Origin: Azolla caroliniana
Taxonomy: Eukaryota > Polypodiophyta
Assembly: GCA_043228905.1 (NCBI GenBank)
Contig: JBHGNT010000008.1
Span: forward strand, 2,294,001-2,358,000
DNA length: 64,000 nt
Direction of reading: 5' to 3'
The position numbers were made by a program, and so were the translations under genes. Shown piece by piece: positions 1 to 10,219 of the stretch; positions within the stretch are counted from its first letter, which is position 1, and the number at the start of each line of letters is the position of its first letter. The notes below the pieces were generated by a model, which had not been told where the DNA came from, searched no databases, and saw only the letters and a program-made list of their open reading frames with translations.

Positions 1-303
1 AAATAAGTATTGCCCAAATGGACATATTTTCGTAGCAAGCCAAAGTAGTGCCCAAATGGACACCTTTCCAAAGCAAGCCAAAGTAGTGCCCAAATGGACA
101 CCTTTCCAAAGCAAGCCAAATAAGTAGTGCCCAAATAGACAACTTTTCATAACAAGCATAATAAGTACGTTGTGCCCAAATGGACACCTTTTCATAGTAA
201 GCCAAATAAGTAATGTCCAAATGGACACCTTTTCATAGCAAGCCAAATAAAGAGTGTCCAAATGGACACCTTTTCACATCAAGCATAATAAGTACATTGT
301 GCC
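1..303. repeat. ~40-bp tandem array, left part
   Basis: About seven diverged head-to-tail units of 38-44 bp, each built around the core 'gtgcccaaatggacacc' followed by 'ttttcatagcaagccaaataagta'. The array begins before the window and resumes for part of one unit at 980-1018, so the element at 304-979 was inserted into it. No coding potential is seen. Confidence 0.9.
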
Positions 304-979
304 TAGCAATCAACAACAGTTTGGTTTGGTTTGGTTCAGTTTGAGAGTGTCAAACTCAAACTGTTTAAAAATTTTGAAACTTAAACTGAACCAAACCGAA
401 CTACTAAGTCGTTTAAACCGGACCGTTACAAAAAAATTCAAGCTCAAACCAAACGGTTTTAGAGACTTTCAAACCTTTAAACTGTTAAAATTGCGGTTTT
501 CAAGTTATGTCAAAATTCAAAATTTCACATTTTAATTTTAAAAAATTTTAAAAATTTCAAATTTTAATTTCTCAAAATTTAAAGTTTTTTCTTAAAATAT
601 CAAAATTAGGCTTAAAATGCTCAAAATAATAGGGTTTAGGGTTTTCAATATTTCAAATTTTAATTTTTAAAACTTTAAAGATTTTTCTTAAAATATCAAA
701 ACTAGGCTTAAAATGCTCAAAAAAATATTTAAGAAAATTATTGAGTGTCAATCCTAGACCGCCGAACCATTTGAATTGTGGTTTCAAATTCGTTCTAAAC
801 CAATAAAGGCTCGAACCGAACAGATATACCCCTGAACCAAACCGTTTACAAAAACCTAATACCGAATCGAACCGTTTACAAAAACTTGATCCTAAACCGA
901 ACCGAACCGAACCGATTAAACCGTTAAGCCGTGGTTTCGCGGTTCGGTTTAGGTCAAACCGGACCATTGCGGATTGTTA
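304..979. mobile_element. Foldback/MITE element with hAT-like ends, copy 1
   Basis: The left end reads 'tagcaatcaacaacagtttgg' and the right end '...ccattgcggattgtta', which are imperfect inverted copies. The inner arms are rich in GGTTTGGTT on the left and its complement AACCGAACC on the right, and the centre is A/T-rich. Flanking 8-mers are attgtgcc (296-303) and attgtttt (980-987), matching at the first five positions, so the target duplication is decayed. A second copy with a clearer duplication is at 53889-54385. No transposase frame is present; it is non-autonomous. Assignment to hAT rests only on the 8-bp duplication. Confidence 0.7.
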
Positions 980-1070
980 ATTGTTTTCATAGTAAGCCAA
1001 ATAGATTAGTGCCCAAAACGAAGATCTAGTTCAGAAAAGAGTACCGAATCACATTTCCCTCCCTCTGTTT

Positions 1071-1103
1071 TCTAGGGTTTAGGGTTTAGGGTTTAGGGTT
1101 TGG
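1071..1103 (+). repeat. Short plant telomere-type repeat (TTTAGGG)n
   Basis: About four uninterrupted TTTAGGG units follow 'tttctagggtttaggg', some 220 bp upstream of the PPR open frame. Short runs of this kind (telo-boxes) are common in plant promoters and 5' leaders, which suits this position better than a chromosome end. A single weaker copy is at 629-648 inside the foldback element. Confidence 0.8.
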
Positions 1104-1324
1104 CTTCCACAGTCATAAATTCCTTTGTCCACTCATGTTTTCATCAGAGAAAGGCTGAATTTCACACATGTTTCTGGCCCTCTGTTCCCGTGGCAAAGCG
1201 TGAGTGAGTGAGCTGTATCCATGCATTTTTGTTCACTCGGAATTTGGTTCCTTGTTGAAATCAGAAGCTGAATTCTTGCGAGAAGCCTAAGTAGCCGCTT
1301 TCGTCCATCGAATCAATCGATCAA

Positions 1325-3319
1325 GTGAAGGAGGGTGGGAGGCTGGGCAGCCATAGCTTGATCCATGTCTGTGCTTCCTTGCTTCGATCTTGCACCAAGA
1401 AGAAGGACCTTCTGGCAGGAAGAAGAGCCCACTCCTTCATCATCTCTTCATGTGTTGACCACAATTTGCTGCTCTGCAATCTCCTCCTTCACATGTATGG
1501 AATATGCCGGTCACTTCAAGAAGTACTCTCTGTCTTTTCTAATATGCTTGAGCATGACAACTTTTCATGGAATTTTGCCATCAAGGCTTATTCGTCACAT
1601 GGGGAATGTGTCATGGCTCTCCAACTTGCGAAGACTATGGAAATTCAAGGATTTTTAATGGATAAGTATATATTTGCTAGCATTTTGAGTGCTGTTAAGC
1701 ATCGATCGGATGTTGGAATTGGCTTGTTTTTGCATTCTTGTTTCTATAGAACAGAATGTTGTGAAGATAGTGCTGTTTGCACTGCTCTTATCACTATGTA
1801 TGGTAACTGTGATCTGTTAGAACGTGCGAGGGATGTTTTTGACAGTATGAGAAACCATGATATCATCACTTGGACGGCTATGATTGCAGCGCTTTCGCAA
1901 TGTGGTTATGGAAATTTTGTTTTTTGCGTTTTTAATTGTATGATGCATCGAGGTTTGATCCCAGATGTGGTTTCTTTCATTAGCATTCTAGATGCTTTTG
2001 CAGGGGGTAGCTCGTCACATCTTCAATGCAAAATTGTGCATTTTTATGTACTGAGTTGTGGTTTTGACATGAATGTGGTGATTGGAACTGCACTTGTGAA
2101 TATGTATGGTAAATCAAGCTGTTTATTGAACGCACAAAGAGTGTTTCATGGCATGAATGAGCGGAATGTAGTGACATGGAATGCGATGATTGGATTGATT
2201 TCACGGAATGGAGGAAGTCAAGATGCTTTACAAATATTGGAGCAAATGGCACAAGAAGGCGTTTTGCCAAATAACGTCACATTTGTCAATGGGCTTGATG
2301 CTTGTAATTGTTCCTTAGCCATAGGTGCAGGTAAGAGGATCCATGCTTCTATAGAAAGAGAGAGGGCTTTTGGTGGAAGTATTGTTGTTGAAACTGCTCT
2401 GGTTAACATGTATGGACAATGCGGTGAGCTTGCTTGTGCTTGTGAAATTTTTGAGAAAATGCTTGATCATGATGAGATTGCACTTATCAGCATTCTGTCT
2501 GCCTGTGCTTCTTGTAAAGCTCTGGCTGAAGGAAAACACTTGCATAGCTATGCTATTTACGTTGGTTTTGAATGCCATGTTGTCTTAGTTACTGCACTCA
2601 TAAACATGTATAGTAAATGTGGAAGCCTCAATGATGCCCAACGGGTGTTTGATAGGATGCCAGAGAGAAATCTAATCTCATGGAATGCAATCATTGCAGC
2701 ATATTGTCAGAATGGAATGGGAAAACAATCACTTCTCCTTTATGAGCAAATGCATTTGGATAACACAAGGCCTGACGATGTGACTTTCCTTTCTATACTC
2801 TCTGCATGTAGCCATGCTGGGTTGCTAGAAGAGGGGTTACAAATCTTTAATTCTATGAAATGCGATTACCATATTACCCCAAATGTTGATCAATACAATT
2901 GTATGATTGATTTGTTTGGGAGGACAGGTAGGTTAAAAGAGGCAGAAGATTTGATATTAAATATGCCAATTGAACCTAGCGTGGCCTCGTGGACCACATT
3001 ACTCGGTGCATGTAGGAAAGAGGTAGATGTGGATCGGGGGGAGAGAGCTGCATTTCGGCTTTTTGCTATTAGTCCAGAAGATATTGTGCCATACGTTATG
3101 TTAGCAAACCTATATGCTGTAGCAGGAAGAGGTGATGATGCTGAGCATGTCATGGCAATGATGAGGGAGAAGGGTTTGAAAATGCAATTAGGAAAGTCTT
3201 TAATACAGGTCAATGATAATAATACTAAGTTTTCTGTGAATGTTCAAACACGTATACAAATGGAGGAAACCTATGCACAGAAAAATAGTATTATCACGTT
3301 GCTTGAAGGTACAACATAA
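1325..3319 (+). CDS. PLS-class pentatricopeptide repeat protein, E subgroup
   Basis: Predicted sequence-specific RNA-binding protein of mitochondria or plastids; PLS proteins of this kind mostly act in organelle RNA editing or processing. One open frame of 664 codons holds about 15 PPR motifs in L-S-P order, with typical S motifs such as TALINMYSKCGSLNDAQRVF and P motifs such as SWNAIIAAYCQNGMGKQS. They are followed by E1 (SWTTLLGAC) and E2 (PYVMLANLYA), then a shortened E+ stretch (GKSLIQVN). There is no DYW deaminase domain. One P motif is missing between the S motif ending EKMLDHD and the L motif starting EIALISILSACA. The start is unsolved: the frame is open back to a TAG at 1292-1294 but contains no ATG until 1493, which already lies inside the repeats. 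Codon 1325 is GTG. A short 5' exon at 1168-1199 is a possible source of the start. It could also be a decaying gene, but 664 codons without a stop argue that it is functional. Confidence 0.85.
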   Translation: MKEGGRLGSHSLIHVCASLLRSCTKKKDLLAGRRAHSFIISSCVDHNLLLCNLLLHMYGICRSLQEVLSVFSNMLEHDNFSWNFAIKAYSSHGECVMALQLAKTMEIQGFLMDKYIFASILSAVKHRSDVGIGLFLHSCFYRTECCEDSAVCTALITMYGNCDLLERARDVFDSMRNHDIITWTAMIAALSQCGYGNFVFCVFNCMMHRGLIPDVVSFISILDAFAGGSSSHLQCKIVHFYVLSCGFDMNVVIGTALVNMYGKSSCLLNAQRVFHGMNERNVVTWNAMIGLISRNGGSQDALQILEQMAQEGVLPNNVTFVNGLDACNCSLAIGAGKRIHASIERERAFGGSIVVETALVNMYGQCGELACACEIFEKMLDHDEIALISILSACASCKALAEGKHLHSYAIYVGFECHVVLVTALINMYSKCGSLNDAQRVFDRMPERNLISWNAIIAAYCQNGMGKQSLLLYEQMHLDNTRPDDVTFLSILSACSHAGLLEEGLQIFNSMKCDYHITPNVDQYNCMIDLFGRTGRLKEAEDLILNMPIEPSVASWTTLLGACRKEVDVDRGERAAFRLFAISPEDIVPYVMLANLYAVAGRGDDAEHVMAMMREKGLKMQLGKSLIQVNDNNTKFSVNVQTRIQMEETYAQKNSIITLLEGTT

Positions 3320-3849
3320 CATACTCTTGAAGTATCATTTAGACTGCATGGCTCCAGGTGAAAATGTTGACCATTTGTTTTGGGACGTGTGACACCTCTT
3401 TTTGTCCAAAAAATATGCCAATATGGCCTGTATGTCATTCCATCCTGACATCGATATCGGTGATTTAGGATCAGGGAGTAACAATTAAAGATCCTGATGA
3501 TTTTCATCATTTCAGATATGGGAATTGTCCTTGTAGATCTAACATGTAAATATCTCGAGAAGTTTGTGACATTCTAAAGTGACTTATTCTTGATTCTTGG
3601 TGTGGGTTATTAGAATATTTGTTTGTGGCAATAAATTGGAAATGTGAGCCTAAATGTAAATGTGTTTCTGAGAAACCCCAAATGGAGATGTTTCCAGACT
3701 ACAATGTGGGTAGCTAATTTGTTAAATTCGTGTCAGCTATCATACATTTGTATTCACAGCCATTTGGAAGTTTGATTTCTTTAGAAAATCTCGAAAAGAA
3801 AAAGTTCAGTCAACAAATGTGGCTAAGTGTTTCTGATGGCCTATAGTGA
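3320..3849. other. PPR 3' flank, no gene seen
   Basis: A/T-rich spacer that probably contains the PPR 3' untranslated region. I see no open frame of note, RNA gene or repeat before Copia-like sequence begins near 3850. Confidence 0.6.
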
Positions 3850-4753
3850 GTGTTGAATTCCTTAACACTTATCCACATCTTGATTGAAAAAGTTCTTGAG
3901 AGATTCGATGATACTAAGTGTAAGGCATTCAACACTCAACTCGTAAGTCATTTTAAACTCAATTTTGAACAATGCCCCATACGTGAGAAAGAGCAAGAAG
4001 AAATGAAATAGATACCATATGTTTCTACATTTGGCACTTTAATGTAAGTTGCAGTATGCACGAGGCGTGCATTGCTCATGCAATTGGTGTAGTAAATTGT
4101 TTTCTCTTGAATCCTAGCAAAGATCATTGGGTGGAGTAGCTACTGAGATCAACGCCATCAGGAAGCAGTGAAATGAATTTTCCGATATTTGAGAAGCACT
4201 TCTAGAGTGTCTAAAATTTGGTGATAACTAAACTGCATTAGATGGATACAAAGATGCATACATGGTTGGTGACTTTGACTCTAGGAAATCCACATTACGG
4301 TATTTAATTATTTTGTAGGGGGAACATTCTCTTGGCAATCGAGACTTCAAAAATGCATGGCATTATCCACAACAAAGGCCAAGTACATTGTTGCCACAGA
4401 AGCTTGTAAATCAATGTTACAGTTGAATAAAAACCTACGTGAGTTGGGCTTAGTGTAGAAAGGTATAATCTACATTGTGATAGTCAAAGTGTCGTACATT
4501 TATGTAAGCACTCTTCTTTCCATTCCAAGTCTAAACATATTCATGCCCAATATTATTGGATCTAAGATGTCATTGAAGAAAAGCAAATGCACATTGAGAA
4601 GCTTCATATCGATGAGAATGGTTGTGATATGATGACAAAGTGTTTGCCAAGGGAGAAGCTAGAAGCTGGCAAAATAGAAATCAGGCTTGGTTGTGCCTCC
4701 CCACTTTGAGATGGAGGGGGAGAATTGTGGCAAAATAGAAATCAGGCTTGGTT
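3850..4753 (+). mobile_element. Decayed Copia retrotransposon 3' end (RT tail, RNase H, PPT, LTR start)
   Basis: Frame-hopping translation gives the end of a Copia polyprotein. IEKVLERFDDTKCKAFNTQL and SHFKLNFEQCP are seen near 3880-3980, followed by the region matching family sequence before RNase H, and then RNase H pieces: RKSTLRY (about 4280), FSWQSRLQKCMALSTTKAKY (about 4330) and ATEACKS (about 4400). The catalytic context is full of stops and frameshifts. A polypurine tract, 'gatggagggggagaat' (4709-4724), is followed by TG and the presumed start of the 3' LTR. The 26-mer beginning 'tggcaaaatagaaatcagg' occurs both just before the tract (4667-4692) and just after it (4728-4753). Dead element. 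Confidence 0.8.
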
Positions 4754-5542
4754 TTTCTACTCAAATGGAACCCACAGGCCACAACTATAAAGATAATAAG
4801 TAAAAATATGGCTATTTGTGTAATTTCAGCACTACTTTTTACTTATTCTTTATATGCCACTACCGAGGGTAACACAAAAAGAAAATGTTGAAAATAAAAA
4901 AGCAAAGACCAGAAAACTAGAGTGTGCGACAAAAGAGATAGATAGATAGATAGATTATATTATTGTCTTCAAAGGTCAAATATGACCTATGAAACTAACA
5001 ATATTATATTTCACATGATATGTGTGAAAGTGAGTAGTGGCTCTCGATGTTCAAGAACTTTGCCAATGAATGTTGCAATCGAGAATGCACATTGTGGTTG
5101 TGAGAGAAATTCGTGCAAGGATTGGGCTTGGTTGAAGATGTGTGGAAAGCATGGTCGAATATGATCAAAAGCAGAACATTGTATCAAAGTGTGATAATCA
5201 AACTCTCGAACTTGTTTAGGGCAAAGTGTGCATAGTCGACCACCCTCATCACTTGTGCCCCAACGCCCCATCTCATATCACAATGCATATGAGCTAAGCC
5301 GCATGGAAACAATGGTTCGAATAGAAGCCAATGGAATGGGCTCTATCATGTATTGATGTGTACAGTTTCCCTATTCCGCGAAGAATATGGTTTTGCAGTT
5401 AGGTGTGTGACAAAATTTTGCTTTTATGGATCTTTTTGCTTGCTTCCCATGTGATTCTAGGAAGTCGATGTGAGGGGCATTTTTGAACCTTAAGCATGTA
5501 TTCAACAACCCTTTCCATGGCCAAGATCTCAATGGGAAGTGA

Positions 5543-5926
5543 TCATGTCTCAAGGAGGAGGAGGATGTATGGTGTTTGCTTCTTAACTTGTAGAAACTTT
5601 GTAAGAAAATGTTTTTGGACATTTTCAAACTCTTTCCAAGTAGATTTAGGGATGCTACCACCCCATACTTCCACCCCATAGAGGAGCACCGGTGTCACCA
5701 AAGTGTCGAAAAGGTATTTCTTGAGGACCCAACATTTAATATCTCGACGATTGCATGTGTTCTCAAATGCATAATATGCACGCTTTCCCACCTCTAAGCA
5801 GTATGTAGCACATTCATTCCATCTATGATTTGAAGGAACTTCAAGGCCAAGATATTTGAAGCTTTCCACACATTTAAGTGGCTCATTATTGTACATAATG
5901 CATGGCTTATCTCTTTCTTGGCTCAA
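5543..5926 (-). pseudogene. LINE family 1 fragment: RT C-terminal (thumb) region
   Basis: Longest clean piece of the dead LINE: 127 codons with FKYLGLEVPSNHRWNECATY and LFDTLVTPVLLYGVEVWGGS. These match the block after the RT palm in plant and fungal LINEs, where the 'YLG' strand is followed by 'PVLLYGSEVW'. It continues in another frame into the zinc-knuckle piece at 5271-5011. No independent gene. Confidence 0.85.
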
Positions 5927-6804
5927 GATTCACAAACATAATCTTTGTTTTAGAGCTATTAACACTTAATTTCGTATGTATGCAATTTTTTTCCAATGCC
6001 TTCATAAGCTTTTGCACATCTCCTAAAGTATTTGCAAAAAGCACTCAATCATCCATATATAGTAAAAGCATAATGACAACATTCCCAATTGGCAACCATT
6101 TCTTCAACACCTTCCTTTACAAACTTGGCAACCATTTCATCCAATTCATCAATGCATAGACCAAATAGAGTTGGTGAGAGTGGGCATCCTTACTTCACAC
6201 CAATAGTGCTATCGAAAAAATCTAAAATTTTATCGCTCATACGCACACAACATATAACCTTCTCATATATTCGGGAGATTGCAAGCATATATTCACTTGG
6301 CACCTTGAGTTCTTCCATTCACCTTTCTTAAATTCTATGAAGCAACAATATAAACCTTTACCTCCAAGGCAACTTTCCTCCATTAATACTCGAAGGGTGA
6401 CAAGGTGATCAATGGTGCTATGGTGTTTTCAAAAGCCAACTTGTCCATAAGCTCTCTTACCATTTTTTTCAGCCCATGCACTTATCTTTGATTCCACTAT
6501 ACATCCAAATAGCTTTGCCATTAATGAGCCAACCATGATGGTTCGATAGTTGTTTACGTTATTTACATCTCCACCTTTATGTAAAGGTTTGATCCAATTT
6601 GTAGTCTAATCATATGGCATACCATGTTGCAATGCATGATTAAACATATCTCTTATCTATGCATGTGCTTCCTTTCCCGTCTATTTGAGCATTTCAGCCT
6701 TTATACATTGAAAATTGCTTGTCTTTCGAGAAGCCAATTTCTTAAGTCCTATGCTTATATTTTCGATTGTAAAGGAGACATATGTGAAAGAGAGTCATAA
6801 CACA

Positions 6805-7557
6805 TCATCTTTCCGGCAAGAGATAGCTCATATAGATTCTTACAATGCATAGACAAGTCAAGAAGAGTAAGTCATCATAACTCTCAACACGTTTCCCCTT
6901 TAGATTTCCCCAAAATTTAGCACATGCATGCGATTTCTCTTGTGTTTGGAGAAATTGTTGAGTAACTTCCCATATTCTTCTCTTTCTTTGAATAAACCTT
7001 TTGTACTCATGCAAATGCTTTTGATAATTTTCCTTATCCTTAACTACATCCAAAATCATAAGGCGCTTTTGAGCTTCATGACATTCTTTATCAAACCATT
7101 TTTTCTTTGAACCATATTTCTTGATGCATTTCCAAGATGTGTGCTTGGTCGAAAAACATTTGTTTGTACATGAGAGAATGACTTTCTTAAAAGCTTCCCA
7201 TTTGCATTTTAGTGTGGCACCATATTGTATCTTTGTCATTTGTAACATATCCTCAACCATCTTGGAGTACGTGGGCACTTGCTTAAGGTTCATCCTCAAG
7301 TGGGTTTGTTTATTATCTTCAATGACCTTCTGACAATCAAACCTATGCATACATTTGAGGTCAATACATAAAACCCTATCATTGGATTCTGGTGTCCATT
7401 CACCAAGTGAGAACTTATGTATACGATCCAAAATACCTTCAGAAAGTAGAACATAGCCAATTGCACTATTTCCATTGTGTTTTCTACATGTAAAACCATT
7501 AGTGTTGGGCCACAAGGAGACACCATTTGCAATAAGCAATTCGGTATTATTGCACAT
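6805..7557 (-). pseudogene. LINE family 1 fragment: endonuclease end and EN-RT linker
   Basis: A 250-codon open piece. Its first part resembles the C-terminal end of an APE-type endonuclease: NGNSAIGYVLLSEGILDRI corresponds to the 'S.IDYVLVS' strand, and PESNDRVLCIDL to the 'SDHFPL' strand with the catalytic His missing. The rest is the basic linker KKYGSKKKWFDKECHEAQKR up to the start of RT. The upstream endonuclease half is in a different frame at 7857-7594. Confidence 0.8.
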
Positions 7558-8250
7558 TTGTAGGAGTAACTTCCCAAATTGGTCTGGATCTTTTTAATCG
7601 TTAGAAGAGTAGTTATACATTTGTATGCCCGAGTCTTGCATCCTTGAGATATGTGGCATGAAAGATTGTTGTGCATCAATTTTGAAACTTCTTGTAAGGG
7701 CATTTATGTCATGAAAGACAATAACTTCCTCTTTGGATTTAAAATAAGAAATATCATGTTCTAGATTGGCAAAACATAAATGATTTCTATATTCTTCTCT
7801 TGATTCATCACATGCATAATAGATGAGTTTGATACCATGACTTCGTTGTGCATACATTTTTCATCTCACTTACATCTCACCGCAACGCATCCATTTTTTC
7901 TTCTTTTAGTGCTTCCTTTAACTCAATCTTGTTGAGGCTCTCATCTATTTCAACGGAAGCTCTTCTACATTCTTGAATCTCTTCTTCAAGTTTTGCAACC
8001 ATTTTCTTAAGGCCTTCATTCTCAATGACAACTATTTGGAGCTTAACATTCTTTTTCATTAGTATCCTAATCTCTTCACCTTGTTTGTTTATGGTTTCTT
8101 GAGACAATATTGATTTCAACTAACATCAAACCGCTACATCTGTCATCTATGAAAGACTCCTCTTCTCCATCGTTCTACTTCGATCTTGCACACTACCCAC
8201 ATATACAAGGGGCTTCCTACCTTCTTCTTAGTGCTACGTCAGAGTAGGTG

Positions 8251-9890
8251 TGAGTGTAAGTAGGACATCAAATGGTGATATCGAGGGTGGTTTGATTCTA
8301 ATGTAATCTCAAGGAGACATGTTCCAAACATCCACTGATTCCAATTTCTTTTTGCTTTCATGTGTATGGTGATAACGTATTTTCACTTGGTACCAAATTC
8401 CAAGTTTCTTGTAAATTGATGGTTTAGTGATTCCACTGTGATGGTGATGAAATTTTGAATACTGACATTGTCATTCAATTTTTAAGACTAGTATGCCCTA
8501 AATGCAATAGGGAGTTTTTGTATTTGCTTTCACATATTTATAATCAACTGAAATTAAAGGAAAAAGAAAACAATTTCATTTCATTAGGTTATCCTTTCGA
8601 TTGGAATTTGGACGCCACTTTTTCCCATCAATATGCTACTGTACCTTTTGACACTGACAAAGTATCTCTGATGCAACACATCAACTCTCAAGAATGCATT
8701 AAAATGCATCTCCAAGAGTTTCCATCCATTGAACCTCTTAATCACAATCAATATTGGCCAATCATATCCTCAATAGAGCCCATCAATATTCTTTCATATA
8801 ATACCCATTGAAGCTTTTTTATAGCCCATGATAGTGTCAACCATATTTTTGGCAATGGATGTAGGTTGTTTTGTATCTTTGTTGTGAGATGCATAAAAAA
8901 ATTAAATAACGGCCATGGGAGTAAGTGACTTGTCATTGACTCAGTAATATTATGTTGATGAAGTGCTTTACTATATCCTCAATTCATCAGGCCTATGACA
9001 TAATTACCCTATATAATGACCTTTCAATTATCTCTAATCACTATTGTTTTTGAGAGGCTATTATTACAGAGAATGCAAAGCATACTTGACACAATGAGGA
9101 AAATATACTAATATGCTCTATTGTTTTTGAGGGGGTTAAAATACAACTAAACATGAACAAGCAGCCCATAAATGGTATCGTGGCATGTTTGACCCAACAT
9201 TTTGTAGTCATCATGTGTTGCTAAAGTTTCCTCCATTCTTTGATATCATGTATATTTCAATTATCAAATTTAATCGTGTGATCAAATTCTAGTCACGATT
9301 TATTGTTAGATCTATCTCTCTAATTGTAAATTTTGGATAACTTATTCTTTTCCTAATTCAATATGTATATGGCAATGACAATGATCTAGTACATACTATT
9401 TTTTCTCGTATTTTCGCGCCAACTAAACTCAAAAGATAACAATTTGAGAATTGTTATCAGTGTATTGAACATAGATCTACTTTTTGTTCTTATGAATTGG
9501 AAGTTACGAGGGATCATATTGTGCCTAGAAGAATACAAAGAGATCATATTCCCTTTCAAATGTCTAATTACCATAGAGTCAATCCATTAAGGTGTTTTAC
9601 AATATTGTACTAGATGAATACAAATAGACGATTACAATCAAACAAATTCCTAAGACAAGAAGATTCATCTTGGTAATAGGCCCAATGTTTGTTTATAAAA
9701 CTCGGCCATATGATATTTTTAGATGTAGACAAATGTTTCTTAGCCTAAATTATTTTTCTCAAGTTTTGGTTCCCTATTTTAGGTAAGTGGAATTTTAATA
9801 AGCAGACAATGAAAAAGAAGAAAAAGAATCAACATAAGTTGCATTCCCTCAACACAAAATAGAGACCAATTTTCGTGTGTGTTTTTTCGT
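8251..9890. other. A/T-rich spacer, no recognised gene
   Basis: No known domain found. An open stretch of about 118 codons on + at 8455-8811 contains CPKCNREF, but it has no ATG at its start, no paralogue elsewhere in this window and no family I recognise, so I do not call it a gene. Confidence 0.5.
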
Positions 9891-10219
9891 GGGGGGGGGG
9901 GGGGGGTCCATGACATAACTATGTATTAGATCCCATGAATATGCTATAGATATGTATGAATGCATGCATTAGATCCATGAATATGCCATGGATACATATA
10001 CATGATATGTATCTATGTATCTATCTATAGATATGTATGTATGCATGCATTAGAGCCATGAATATGTCATGGATACATATGCATGATACAATGTATGTAT
10101 GTATGTATGTATTAGATCCATGAATATGCCATGGATACACATGCACACATACATATATTCATGTATGTATGTATGTATGTATGAGATTCTTGAATATGCC
10201 ATACATATTCTCTCTATCT
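9891..10219. repeat. G16 run and compound minisatellite, left half
   Basis: A run of 16 G (9891-9906) is followed by 4-5 units of 60-90 bp. Each has the core 'attagatccatgaatatgccatgg', then 'atacacata', then a variable (TATG)n tract. The same units resume at 11905-12270 after a LINE, so the LINE was inserted into this array. Confidence 0.85.

Larger units (their letters stand above)
4925..8250 (-). mobile_element. Decayed LINE (non-LTR) retrotransposon, family 1
   Basis: Read on the minus strand, the order is: coiled-coil segment (8119-7877, e.g. GLKKMVAKLEEEIQECRR), endonuclease pieces (7857-7594 and 7557-7330, with VFHDINALT in place of the usual GDFNA-type motif and ESNDRV in place of SDH), the EN-RT linker (KKWFDKECHEAQKRL, about 7110), reverse transcriptase, and a terminal zinc-knuckle-like block (CTLCPKQV...HTLIQC, 5271-5011). 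RT blocks include YGQVGF-stop-KHHSTIDHLV near 6420, and the catalytic box YMDD at 6059-6048 followed at once by TGA. The 3' end runs into (TATC)n (+ strand 4936-4956 GATA repeats) rather than poly(A). Many stops and frameshifts make it inactive. The 5' limit is uncertain. Confidence 0.85.

Noticed and set aside
254-967. Open frames on both strands across the foldback element
   Set aside because: They follow the GGTTTGG/AACCGAACC repeats of the element arms and start with GTG or lack context.
8455-8811. 118-codon open frame with CPKCNREF
   Set aside because: No ATG start, no further zinc-binding pair, no recognised family and no splice-compatible neighbours.
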